This document shows positions 35,375 through 44,661 of a stretch of 64,000 nucleotides of DNA, piece after piece (the stretch's first letter is position 1; every line of letters starts with the position of its first letter). The stretch is taken from positions 1 to 64,000 of the forward strand of contig DYEX01000061.1 in assembly GCA_020725525.1 (NCBI GenBank), given 5' to 3'. A program made the position numbers and the translations under genes. Source of the DNA: Desulfovirgula sp. (lineage in GTDB: Bacteria; Bacillota; Desulfotomaculia; Desulfotomaculales; Desulfovirgulaceae). The notes under the pieces are model-generated. The model searched no databases, had not been told where the DNA came from, and saw nothing but the letters and a program-made list of their open reading frames with translations.

Positions 35375-36550
35375 TTGCTAAGGATTTGCGGTGCCGTCAT
35401 CTTGGCGGCGGTTGATTGGAATTTCCTGCGGCAGCGGGTGCACCACCTGGCCGCCGGCATGGCACAGATGGGGCTTAAAGTTTTGTTTGTAGAAAATACT
35501 GCCGTACGGTCTCCGCGTCTCTCGGATCTGCCGCGCATCCTACAACGGCTGCAAGTGGCATTTATCCGTCCAGCCGACAAATGTGGAGAACCGGTGCCCG
35601 AAAATCTGGCGGTTTACTCGCCTCTGGCCGCACCCTGGCCCTACAATACAGCGGCGGTGGCCTGGAATTACGCCCTTTTGAAGCGGCGCGTGCAGAGGTT
35701 TCTGGAAGAGGAAAAGCTGCGGCCGGAGGAAGTATTGTTGCTCACTTATCTCGCCACGCCGCTGGTGCTACACCTGATCGAGTCCTTTCCCTGGGCACGT
35801 GTGGTTTACGATGTGGTGAGCGACCCGAAACAGGTGGAACCGCGCCTTGCACCCTTCGAAGGGCGGCTTTTACGGCGGGCGGACGTTACGCTTTTCGCTT
35901 CCGCGACACTGCTGGAGCAATACCGGGACCACACCAAAAACCCGGTCCTGTTCCGCGACGGCTTCAACACAGAACTTCTGGAGGCCGAGGTGGAAATACC
36001 GCCTGATGTAGCTCGTCTACCGCGTCCGCGCCTGGTGTATATAGGCGGTATCAACCGGAAGCTGTGGGTGGAAGCCATCGCGGCGCTGTGTGAGGCGGTT
36101 CCCCACGGTTCCGTCATCCTGATGGGGCCCGTGGCCCACGGCGAAGTAGTGCTTCCTAAGTTGCCCAACCTTCACCTACTACCGCCTCGCCGTCGATATA
36201 TTGAACTGGCCGGGGTCTTGCGAGCTGCCGATGTGGGGCTTATTCCCTACCGTTCCGACCCTTACGCGGGCGCCATGCACCCGGCCAAGCTTAATGAGTA
36301 CCTGGTCTTCGGGCTGCCGGTGGTGGCCACGGCCACGCCGGAGCTGCAACGACTGGCGCAAGAGTGGCCGAAAGTCGCTGTATATTTGGCACGAACAGCA
36401 AAAGAATTTCAAGAAGTTACCGTAAAAGCCATATCGCGATGCTGTACTGAAGCCCAGGTGAAGAATTATACGACAATTAGTGACAATAACTGGCCTCAGC
36501 GTGTAAGAAATGTTTTCGTCATATTGGACTGTTTTGGATGCAAGGATTAA
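35375..36550 (+). CDS. GT-B fold glycosyltransferase
   Basis: A 391-residue cytoplasmic glycosyltransferase with two Rossmann-like halves. The N-terminal half has LAGMAQMGLKVLFVENT; the C-terminal half has RLVYIGGINRKL, a nucleotide-sugar site LRAADVGLIPYRSDPYAGAM followed by the PAKLNEYLVFGLPVVATATPE motif of group-1 enzymes. TTG 35375 is chosen since TAGGAGGA lies 9 bases upstream; a GTG at 35345 lacks such a site. Codon use turns AT-rich in the last 60 codons, and the end may be a recombination joint. Confidence 0.82.
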   Translation: MLRICGAVILAAVDWNFLRQRVHHLAAGMAQMGLKVLFVENTAVRSPRLSDLPRILQRLQVAFIRPADKCGEPVPENLAVYSPLAAPWPYNTAAVAWNYALLKRRVQRFLEEEKLRPEEVLLLTYLATPLVLHLIESFPWARVVYDVVSDPKQVEPRLAPFEGRLLRRADVTLFASATLLEQYRDHTKNPVLFRDGFNTELLEAEVEIPPDVARLPRPRLVYIGGINRKLWVEAIAALCEAVPHGSVILMGPVAHGEVVLPKLPNLHLLPPRRRYIELAGVLRAADVGLIPYRSDPYAGAMHPAKLNEYLVFGLPVVATATPELQRLAQEWPKVAVYLARTAKEFQEVTVKAISRCCTEAQVKNYTTISDNNWPQRVRNVFVILDCFGCKD

Positions 36551-36566
36551 TGAAAGGGATGAAAGG

Positions 36567-39500
36567 ATGAAAAAAGTAGGCATTTTGTACGATAACATTA
36601 GTGGAAACATTGGTGATCAGGCGATTGGCATAAGTTTAAGAAAAATGCTAAGAAAAATAGGAGTGGAGTTTGAGGAGCTGGTACCAGGTCGGTTTCATCC
36701 GAAAGATTATCAAACGATAATTATTGGTGGTGGCTATCTTCTGCAACCGAGCCCAAATTTTTTCTACGACAAGTTTAGAGTAGCCGGTCCCCATATCCTT
36801 AACGCTTGTGGTATAGTTGGTTTCCCGGATGACCTACAGTACCTAAACGATTATCTTTATGTATCCGTTAGGAGCAGTGGGGACAAGCATAAGCTTTATT
36901 ATCTCACAAAAGAAGTTAAAGTAGTACCCTGTACCACTATGCTTCTTGACGATTTGGTAGAGATTGACCTACGAATCCATAAACCGTCAGTTGGCGTTCA
37001 GTTATGGGATGGAATAATTGATGAAGAGTTATTGGCACAATTTTTATCAACCCAACCTTATCACGTTTATTTTTTACCGATAACTCATTACAACCATGAT
37101 TTCAAGTATCTCGGGAGGCTCAGCCAGAAAGTAAAGAATGCTACGTTGCTTCCGATTTTGACACCTGAAGAGGTTTTTACTATCATAGGCAAACTCAATT
37201 ATCTCATAACTGCTTCCCTTCATGGGGCTATTTTTGCGTATGTGCATAATGTTCCTTTCGCCTTGTGCGGCGGTCAAGATAAGCTAGTCTTTTTTATGCA
37301 AGACAGAAACCTAGATGCTTATCTGTTTAACAACTTTGATGAACTGAAGTCTACCTTTGAGGTCCTCCAGAATAATCCTCCTGATTATTCCGAAAGCCTG
37401 GAAAGAGACCTTAAAACATTAAAGGAACATCAAGGTATAATTAAGGATAACTTATATAAGAACTACTTTATGCCAGCAATGCAAATTGAAACGGGTGTCT
37501 TTGAAGATGCCTATCATGATGTGCTAGCAAAGTTACAGCAAAGGAACTTTCAAATTCACTATCTGCAAAAGCAAGTAGAGGCTCTTGATGTCCAAGCTAA
37601 AAGCTTGGGGTTTCGCTTAAAAGAAAAGGAAGCTCAAGTAAAAAGTTTGGAGGAGAATTTGGCACAGCTGAGAAATCAGCTGGCCCAAAGGGAGCAAGAA
37701 CACGCTGCCGAGAAGGAGCGCCTATGCTCTAGGATAACCGAAAATGAGCGGACTATTGCACAGCTTGAAGAAACTCTCAATCAACTAAGAAAACAGCTGG
37801 TAGAAAAGGATACCGAAATACTCTTGATTCGTAGTTCGCTTGGGTGGTTTCTTATCGCGCGGTATCGGAGGTTTGCAGACAAGTTATTCCCATCGGGAAC
37901 GAGGCGTCGGATAATCTTCGAATTAAGCCAGAAAGCTTTAAAAGTACTGATAACCGCGGGACCGATAGTTCTCGTCAAAAAAATAAAAAATTGGCTGGTA
38001 TTTGCCAGGCATAAAAAGGCAAAAAATCATGGTTTTTCTGAGAGGAAAGGAGAACAAACATTACTTACGGATGATTTTACCCCCTTTGCTCTGCCTGAGG
38101 TTAGTCACCCAAAAGCTTCCATTATTATTCCAGTATTCAATAAGTGGCTTTACACGTACAACTGTCTAAGGTCGATTGCTCAAAATACCGAAGGGGTGCC
38201 CTACGAAGTTATTGTAGTTGACAACGCGTCTCAAGATGAAACCAGGACCTGGCTGGACCGTATTGAGCGCGTAAGGGTAATCAGAAATTCCAAAAACGAT
38301 GGTTTCGTAACGGGTTGTAACAGAGGAAGTCAAGCTGCGCGTGGGGAATATTTAGTTTTCTTAAATAATGACGTAGTAGTAAAACCCGGGTGGCTTTCTG
38401 AACTCATACGCACCTTTGAGTCCGATGCGAGCATTGGCTTGGTAGGGGCAAAACTACTATATCCGGACGGTTCCTTGCAGGAAGCAGGCGGGATAATATG
38501 GAACGATGGGACCGGTTGGAATTACGGCAGAGGAGATCAGTCCAACAAGCCCGAGTATAACTTTCTGCGAGAAGTAGACTATTGCTCTGGGGCTTGCCTG
38601 GCTGTAAAAAGGGAGGTATTTGAAGCCTTAGGTGGTTTCGATGTACGCTACCAACCTGCGTACTATGAGGACTCCGACCTTTGCTTCGCCGCGAGAAATT
38701 TGGGCCTTAAAGTCGTGTATCAGCCAAAGGTAGAAGTAATTCACTTTGAAGGTGTCACCGCGGGTCGAGATGAGTCTCAGGGTGTCAAAGCATTTCAGGC
38801 TATAAACCGTCCAAAGTTTGTGGACAAGTGGCGTGAGGTGCTCCAGCAACACCACTGGCCGCCGGAAGCGAGCCTGGTTTGGCGGGCGCGACGATGGGGG
38901 AAAAAGCCAGAAGTGTTAATTGTGGATCACTATGTACCTGAATGGGACAAGGATTCAGGCTCTTTTCGCATGCGGCAAATAATCGAGCTTTTTAATGAGT
39001 TGGGATGGAATATTACATTTTACCCGGACAACTTATCTAGGCTTGAACCTTACACGTCTGATTTGCAACAATTGGGCGTTGAAGTTATTTACGGTGCCAC
39101 TACATTTGAGTTATTTATAAAAGAACGCGCGAATCAGTTTGATCTTATAATATTATGCAGACCGGATGTATCTTTTAACAAGATAGACATTATTCGTCAT
39201 TTCTCACCCAAAACTAAGATAGTTTATGATACCGTTGATCTCCACTTCATTAGGGAGGCGCGTCGGGCCGCTGTAGAACATAGTGAAGATGCTCGTTTAT
39301 CGGCCGAACGATACAAAGCTATCGAAATATATCTTGCGAAGACTGCCGACATGACTCTTGTAGTTACGAAGGAAGAACAACAACGACTGCTTGAAATTGA
39401 TTCAGCACTCAATGTCAGCGTAATACCAAATATTCATCCTACCCCAGAACAAGAGTTCAGAGATTTTGAAACACGGTCAGGTGTGCTCTTTCTGGGTAGC

Positions 39501-40076
39501 TATATGCATCCCCCTAATGTGGACGGTGTCAAATGGTTCGTTGTAGAGATATGGCCTCTCATTCGGCGCGAGCTCCAGGATGTAGAGTTTTACGTTATTG
39601 GTAGTAATGTGCCGGAAGAAATTAAGCGTTTAAAAAAGATTACCGGTGTTCGTGTTGTGGGCTGGGTACCTGACGTTGCTCCGTGGTTTGATAAATGTCG
39701 CATCTTCGTTAGTCCCCTACGGTATGGTGCCGGCATGAAGGGCAAGATAGGCCACGCCATGAGCTACGGACTACCGGTGGTGACTACTACGATAGGGGCG
39801 GAGGGGATGGACCTGATAGACGGCGAGACCGCTGTTATAAGAGATGATCCTGAGGAGTTTGCAAAGGCAGTTGTTGAATTGTATCGGTCGAGGATCTTGT
39901 GGAAGAAACTCAGTCGGAAAAGCATCGAGCATATAGAGGCAAACTATTCGCCGCGAGCCGTACTATCGAAATTGAATTCCGTGTTACAAAGATTGGGGCT
40001 CCCCACCAACGTGTCGCTCTTGGAAGGCATATCTGAGGTAAAGGTTCGACATATTCAGGTTGGTCAAGCTAAATAA
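36567..40076 (+). CDS. Three-enzyme fusion: pyruvyltransferase, GT2 and GT4
   Basis: A 1,169-residue protein with four parts. Residues 1-300: polysaccharide pyruvyl transferase domain (NISGNIGDQAIG, IIIGGGYLLQ, LITASLHGAIFAYVHNVPFA). About 313-425: a long coiled coil. About 513-755: a GT-A glycosyltransferase of family 2 (SIIIPVFNKW, FLNNDVVV with the metal site, YYEDSDLCFAARNLG). About 777-1141: a GT-B glycosyltransferase (FVSPLRYGAGMKGKIGHAMSYG). It probably adds two sugars and a pyruvyl ketal to the exported glycan. ATG 36567 follows AAAGGGA. AT-rich codon use differs from the flagellar region. Confidence 0.85.
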   Translation: MKKVGILYDNISGNIGDQAIGISLRKMLRKIGVEFEELVPGRFHPKDYQTIIIGGGYLLQPSPNFFYDKFRVAGPHILNACGIVGFPDDLQYLNDYLYVSVRSSGDKHKLYYLTKEVKVVPCTTMLLDDLVEIDLRIHKPSVGVQLWDGIIDEELLAQFLSTQPYHVYFLPITHYNHDFKYLGRLSQKVKNATLLPILTPEEVFTIIGKLNYLITASLHGAIFAYVHNVPFALCGGQDKLVFFMQDRNLDAYLFNNFDELKSTFEVLQNNPPDYSESLERDLKTLKEHQGIIKDNLYKNYFMPAMQIETGVFEDAYHDVLAKLQQRNFQIHYLQKQVEALDVQAKSLGFRLKEKEAQVKSLEENLAQLRNQLAQREQEHAAEKERLCSRITENERTIAQLEETLNQLRKQLVEKDTEILLIRSSLGWFLIARYRRFADKLFPSGTRRRIIFELSQKALKVLITAGPIVLVKKIKNWLVFARHKKAKNHGFSERKGEQTLLTDDFTPFALPEVSHPKASIIIPVFNKWLYTYNCLRSIAQNTEGVPYEVIVVDNASQDETRTWLDRIERVRVIRNSKNDGFVTGCNRGSQAARGEYLVFLNNDVVVKPGWLSELIRTFESDASIGLVGAKLLYPDGSLQEAGGIIWNDGTGWNYGRGDQSNKPEYNFLREVDYCSGACLAVKREVFEALGGFDVRYQPAYYEDSDLCFAARNLGLKVVYQPKVEVIHFEGVTAGRDESQGVKAFQAINRPKFVDKWREVLQQHHWPPEASLVWRARRWGKKPEVLIVDHYVPEWDKDSGSFRMRQIIELFNELGWNITFYPDNLSRLEPYTSDLQQLGVEVIYGATTFELFIKERANQFDLIILCRPDVSFNKIDIIRHFSPKTKIVYDTVDLHFIREARRAAVEHSEDARLSAERYKAIEIYLAKTADMTLVVTKEEQQRLLEIDSALNVSVIPNIHPTPEQEFRDFETRSGVLFLGSYMHPPNVDGVKWFVVEIWPLIRRELQDVEFYVIGSNVPEEIKRLKKITGVRVVGWVPDVAPWFDKCRIFVSPLRYGAGMKGKIGHAMSYGLPVVTTTIGAEGMDLIDGETAVIRDDPEEFAKAVVELYRSRILWKKLSRKSIEHIEANYSPRAVLSKLNSVLQRLGLPTNVSLLEGISEVKVRHIQVGQAK

Positions 40077-40155
40077 GCTGTGCTACGTTGGATATGGGTT
40101 GACATGTTGGGATTAACTGGGAAATAAAACGACCACCCGGGCTTGCCCCAGGTGG

Positions 40156-40184
40156 TTGAGTACGCACAGCGCTCCCCTTATAAT
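40156..40184 (+). promoter_or_regulatory. Sigma-A promoter of the IS transposase
   Basis: TTGAGT (40156-40161) and TATAAT (40179-40184) are separated by exactly 17 bases, 36 bases before the GTG start. A hairpin ACCACC/GGTGGT (40132-40156) lies directly upstream of it. Confidence 0.65.
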
Positions 40185-40219
40185 GGTGATGGCCAAATCT
40201 ACCATAAGGGGGAAGAGCT

Positions 40220-41042
40220 GTGTATACTCATCCTACAGCATTACGCTACAGAAAGCAAGCCATGAAACTCGATAAGGGAAAAGTTTACACTCGCAGGGAA
40301 ATAGCAAGAAGATGTCTGATGTCTCATACCACCTTCTAAAAGTTTTTGGAAAGGTACAAGGAACAGGGTGTGGCCGGCCTCCACGATAAAGAACGTGTAC
40401 CAGGCATCAGACCCAATCAGACCCCACCGGACATTGAGGAAGCCATTCTGGCTTTTGTCCGGGACCACCCTGCTTACGGCCCGAGAAGAATCAGCGCTGA
40501 ACTGAGAAAGCCGGAAAACGGCGGCATTATTGTCGGCGAAACCGCCGTATAAGGAGTACTCAAACGGAACGGCCTCAATACTAGGCACAAACGATTTAAA
40601 TGGATTGACTCCCTGCAGCCTCCGCAGGAGAAAACAGCCTGGGAGTTGGACAAGGAGGCCAGCCAGTACCGGCACGTTCATGCTCCCGTACCAGGATACC
40701 TGATGAGCCAGGACGGGAAGCTTATCGGCCGCCTGGCTGGTATTGGAAAAGTGTATGTCCAGGTTGGGGTGGACTGCGCCAGCAGCTATGGTTGGGCACG
40801 GCTCTACACCGATAAGACGGCTGATTCCGCTGCTGATTTTCTAAACTACGTCCATTACGATTATCCATCTTATGGGTGTTAAGTTACAGCGGGTTCTGAC
40901 TGATAACGGCAAGGAATACGGCTCATCCGAACCCACTTACGGGCACTACTATGGTGCTACATGCCTTATTTTGGGTGTAAAGCACAAAACCACTAAGGTG
41001 AAGCACCCCTGGACCAACGGTTACGCTGAACGGTTTATCTGA
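40220..41042 (+). pseudogene. IS481-like transposase, multiply disrupted
   Basis: From GTG 40220 the frame encodes a helix-turn-helix region (YTRREIARRCLMSHTTF), then FLERYKEQGVAGLHDKER, FVRDHPAYGPRRISAELRK, and an integrase core with VGVDCASSYGWARLYTDKTA and VLTDNGKEYGSSEP. It is broken by TAA codons near 40336 and 40550, a frameshift near 40875, and TGA at 41040, with the C-terminal catalytic part lost. Not functional. Confidence 0.85.
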
Positions 41043-41249
41043 GTTACGTTATCAAGGAGTTGACATGTTGATAATGATTATCGCTCCCCTTGTGACACAA
41101 AGTTATTTACACTACCGGCAGATCTTGGAGAAGCAAATATCTAACTACTGCCGCCGTGAAGAAAAAACTATAAAATCGCTCGATACTCTGAAGATGCTTG
41201 CCTATCAATTAAAAAATGTTTTACTCATAATTCGTACGGAGGAAATAAC

Positions 41250-42848
41250 ATGCGTAGGAAACACTCAATTTTGATGTTGGTAATCTGTACTATAACCTTC
41301 GGATTTTTATCTTTATTGCTTGGTCAAGACGCAAATTGGGATCTAAGGAATTACCATTTCTATAACGGATATGCAATTATAACTGGTCGGACTTTCAAGG
41401 ATTACATTCCGGCTCAACTCCAGACCTTTTTCAACCCTGTGTTAGATATTTTTCATTATTTTCTTATCAGTAATTTCCCGCCAAAGCTTGTTGGCTTCAT
41501 CTTAGGCGGGGTACAGGGGATAAACTGGTATCTTCTCTTCATCATCGCCTTTTTAGTTCTTCCACTCCGGCCTATCTTGAAATGGATTGTTTCATTTTCA
41601 TGTGCCTTTCTCGGTATGTATGGGCCTACTGCTATTTCAGAACTCGGTACTACAATGGGGGATTTGACTCTCTCGCCTTTTGTCTTAGGTGGTTTGTATT
41701 TATTGCTTAAGTTGAATTTCAACCCACCAGACGAACCTAAAACGCTGTCGCGCTGGGTTCTCTTCTCGGGTTTTCTTTTTGGTTGTGCTGCAGGGATAAA
41801 ACTGGCCTTTGCGCCCTACGCCCTTGCTGGAGCAATAGCGTTTCTAATTGTATGTGGGAAGATCTCCTCATCCAGAAATATCTTTGTATCTTCAAAGAGT
41901 TTTTGTCTATTTATGGTAGGCATTGCTTTGGGATTTGCTTTAACGGGTGGTTTCTGGATGGCTTTCCTATACGTTCACTTTAAAAACCCATTTTTCCCTT
42001 TTTTCAACCAGATATTTAGATCCCCCTATGCTCTTCCTATATCTTGTCAGGACCTTCGTTGGCTACCCAAAACCGTTGGAGAATACCTGATGCTCCCGTT
42101 CTCCTTTGTTGGCCTAGGACCTCACAAAATCTTGGAATTACCTTTCAAAGCAATCAGGTTTCCACTAACGATAGCGCTAGCGCTAATCTATGTTACGATG
42201 TTAGCCTGGTATTTCATACGCAAAAGAGATCGTACCACACCTGCTGAGTTAAATTTTCTATTGGCTTTTTTTATTACGTCCCTGGTAACTTGGGCTGCGG
42301 TCTTCTCATATTACCGTTACCTTGCTCCACTAGAATTACTAGCCCCATTCCTCATAGTGCTTCTAATACTTCACATAATCTCCACCTCAGCATTCAGGTT
42401 CTTTTTAGTGACCCTTGTATTCTGCCTGATGATTGGCACTATGAAAGCCCCGAACTGGGGCCGTCTACCGTGGTGCGATTCTAATTACTTTGGAACATCC
42501 GTTCCGGCGATTCCAGGCTTAGAAAACGGCATGGTAATAATGACGTCGTACTCGCCAACTGCATTCGTTGTTCCTTCGTTCCCTCGCGAGACCCGCTTTG
42601 TCCGGGTACAAAGCAATTTTGATGGTGCGGCTTCAGAAAGGTGGCAACAGGAAGTTAAAGAAGTCCTTGTAGCTCACTCCGGACCATTCTTTTTGCTTAC
42701 TACGAAAGAAAGCTTTCAAGAGGCCCCTGGTATTCTAAAACGATACGATCTTGCGATAATCAAGGGAAGCTGCGTTGAAATACATAATTATCTGGAGCCG
42801 ATTATACTATGTAAGTTAAAGAGGTTTGGTTCAAACGAACGAGAGTAA
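41250..42848 (+). CDS. Multi-pass membrane protein, GT-C-like
   Basis: A 532-residue protein with about ten membrane segments. The first external loop has DANWDLRNYHFYNGYAI, with an Asp pattern like that of lipid-dependent GT-C glycosyltransferases, and ends with a soluble domain of about 110 residues. It stands in the glycan locus directly before a GT2 gene. A role in transferring a sugar from a polyprenyl-phosphate donor is inferred. Codon use is AT-rich. ATG follows CGGAGGAAA at 9 bases. Confidence 0.6.
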   Translation: MRRKHSILMLVICTITFGFLSLLLGQDANWDLRNYHFYNGYAIITGRTFKDYIPAQLQTFFNPVLDIFHYFLISNFPPKLVGFILGGVQGINWYLLFIIAFLVLPLRPILKWIVSFSCAFLGMYGPTAISELGTTMGDLTLSPFVLGGLYLLLKLNFNPPDEPKTLSRWVLFSGFLFGCAAGIKLAFAPYALAGAIAFLIVCGKISSSRNIFVSSKSFCLFMVGIALGFALTGGFWMAFLYVHFKNPFFPFFNQIFRSPYALPISCQDLRWLPKTVGEYLMLPFSFVGLGPHKILELPFKAIRFPLTIALALIYVTMLAWYFIRKRDRTTPAELNFLLAFFITSLVTWAAVFSYYRYLAPLELLAPFLIVLLILHIISTSAFRFFLVTLVFCLMIGTMKAPNWGRLPWCDSNYFGTSVPAIPGLENGMVIMTSYSPTAFVVPSFPRETRFVRVQSNFDGAASERWQQEVKEVLVAHSGPFFLLTTKESFQEAPGILKRYDLAIIKGSCVEIHNYLEPIILCKLKRFGSNERE

Positions 42849-42875
42849 AGCACCAAATAAGGCGAGGTGATCCTA

Positions 42876-44093
42876 ATGCCACAAATATCCGTAATAATTC
42901 CAGCTTACAACGAAGAAGCAGGTATTAGCGCTACGCTAGAGGAGGTTAGGGAGGTTCTCGCTGGAAAATCAGCGGAAATCATCGTAGTGGACGACGGTTC
43001 TACGGACAAAACGGCAGAACTTGCACAAGATCTATCTGATAAAGTAATTAGACACGTCACGAACCGTGGTAAAGGGGCGGCAATGCGGACCGGTTTCGAA
43101 GCGGCCAATGGGGAATATATAATTTTTTTGGATGCTGACGGGACCTACCCGGCTATGTTTATCCCAGCGATAGTCCAAAAGTTGGATGAAGTGGACGCGG
43201 TATTTACATACCGCACAAACAGGGAGCATATACCTCTTCTCAATCAGTTTGGTAACTGGTTAATAACAAGGTTAATTAAGAAGTTTTCTGGCTTCACGGG
43301 TAACGATCCTCTGTCAGGGTTATACGGTTTAAGGCGTAACGTGTTAAAGGCAATAAGTTTAGAATCTTCTACCTTTGCCATCGAAACTGAAATCGTGGTA
43401 AAAATAAGCAGAATGCGATTTACCACTGCAGAGATTCCAATAACTTACCGTCCCCGCCTTGGAGAGAGCAAATTACGCCCCCTTCGGGATGGGTGGCGGA
43501 TACTGCGGGTTCTAGTTGATTTACTATTTATCTTCCAGCCCTTTTTAACTTTTATTCTGCCTGGGTTAATTATTGCTGCAACAGGACTATGCCTTGCCGG
43601 TGCCCTTGCCATCAAAGGGACCATCTATTTCGACCACGTCCGGTTAAGCCTACATACCTTCTTAACTAGTTTGGCCCTTATGCTTCTCGGTACCAGTACA
43701 TCTGCTTATGGCGTTATAATTGACCTTTACGCGGTACGCCACCGGTTTAAAAAACCGTCGCGGGTCACGCGCATGCTTACTAACCTTGCTCTTTATAAGA
43801 ATATACGCAACCTCAGCTTGTTTCTTTTGTGTATCAGCATACCAACTTTAGGCTACCACTTCATTCGTTGGGCGGGCGGTGGATTCGGGCCTTTCGTGGC
43901 TACCAAAAGTTGGATGCTCTCACTAACCGGGCTTCTTCTGGGACTACAAGGGGTTTACACCAGTATTACCGGTAGGATTTTTGCTAAAGATTGCTTGGAT
44001 GTGGATGTTTTTGGAGGAGTGGTGGACAATCTGGGATCGACTGATTACCAATATACGGTATGCGAAGGTAAAAAGGTTAATACCTCCCGGTAG
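42876..44093 (+). CDS. Family 2 glycosyltransferase with membrane tail (DPM1-like)
   Basis: A 405-residue protein. Residues 1-220 form a GT-A domain of dolichyl-phosphate mannose synthase type: SVIIPAYNEEAGI, EIIVVDDGSTDKT, YIIFLDADGTYP and TEIVVKISRMRF. Four hydrophobic segments follow. It would load a sugar onto a polyprenyl phosphate, a donor suited to the GT-C-like protein encoded upstream. ATG 42876 has GCGAGGTG 7 bases upstream. Its 3' end overlaps the damaged methyltransferase by about 90 bases, unusual and perhaps itself due to a frameshift. Confidence 0.82.
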   Translation: MPQISVIIPAYNEEAGISATLEEVREVLAGKSAEIIVVDDGSTDKTAELAQDLSDKVIRHVTNRGKGAAMRTGFEAANGEYIIFLDADGTYPAMFIPAIVQKLDEVDAVFTYRTNREHIPLLNQFGNWLITRLIKKFSGFTGNDPLSGLYGLRRNVLKAISLESSTFAIETEIVVKISRMRFTTAEIPITYRPRLGESKLRPLRDGWRILRVLVDLLFIFQPFLTFILPGLIIAATGLCLAGALAIKGTIYFDHVRLSLHTFLTSLALMLLGTSTSAYGVIIDLYAVRHRFKKPSRVTRMLTNLALYKNIRNLSLFLLCISIPTLGYHFIRWAGGGFGPFVATKSWMLSLTGLLLGLQGVYTSITGRIFAKDCLDVDVFGGVVDNLGSTDYQYTVCEGKKVNTSR

Positions 44094-44593
44094 CGTGCTC
44101 TGTGATGTTGGTTGTGGCCACGATGGGCGTTTTCTGCAAATGTTATTGGCCTCACGGTTAATCGCCAAAGGTTATGACTTTGACCGAAAGGTCGACAAAG
44201 TAATGGCAGGGGTTAGATCTAATATTGTCTTCATTTGATCTGGACAACGATACATTTCCATTGGCAGATGAAAGTGTTGACTGCGTGACTATGCTGGCGC
44301 TTTTGGAGCATTTGAGTAAGCCTGTTGGGGTTCTTCAGGAGTTTTTCCGGGTTTTGAAGCCCGGTGGAAAACTTATTCTTACCACCCCTTTTCCTTGTTC
44401 CAAGCCGCTGCTGGAATTCTTGGCTATGCGCCTCCAGATGATCTCGGCTGAAGAGATAAAAGACCATAAGCATTATTTTTCGGAAACAGAAATCCAGCAA
44501 TTATTAAAGGACATAGAGTTTATAAACATACTTTATAAACGTTTCCAGTTGAGGTTAAACCAACTTGTATCGGCGATTAAACCTCCAGCATGA
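43999..44593 (+). pseudogene. SAM-dependent methyltransferase, frameshifted
   Basis: Two adjacent frames together make one class I methyltransferase. Frame one gives VLCDVGCGHDGRFL (SAM motif I) and the DFDRKV acid loop, ending at 44238. Frame two, shifted by +1 near 44215-44230, gives FPLADESVDCVTMLALLEHL and FRVLKPGGKLILTTPFP. The joint falls between motif I and motif II, so neither piece can work alone. The exact start is unclear (ATG 43999 or 44005). A sequencing error would give the same picture. Confidence 0.8.
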
Positions 44594-44661
44594 TTATCAA
44601 AGCATTTAATATAGTAGCTGGCTTAAATACCAGCTATTGGTAGTATATAGAGAGGGATAAG

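Larger units (their letters stand above)
40098..41070 (+). mobile_element. Decayed IS481-like insertion sequence
   Basis: The element holds a broken DDE transposase and its promoter. The 12-mer GTTGACATGTTG occurs at both ends (40098-40109 and 41059-41070). After each copy comes CGCTCCCCTT in the same order (40170-40179 and 41083-41092), so the right side may be a shortened second copy of the element's left end and not a simple target duplication. No matching inverted terminal repeat was found; the 3' part of the transposase is missing. Confidence 0.65.

Noticed and set aside
41065-41274. A 69-codon frame between the IS relic and the membrane-protein gene
   Set aside because: It starts in the repeated IS-end sequence, has no family pattern and overlaps the next gene start.
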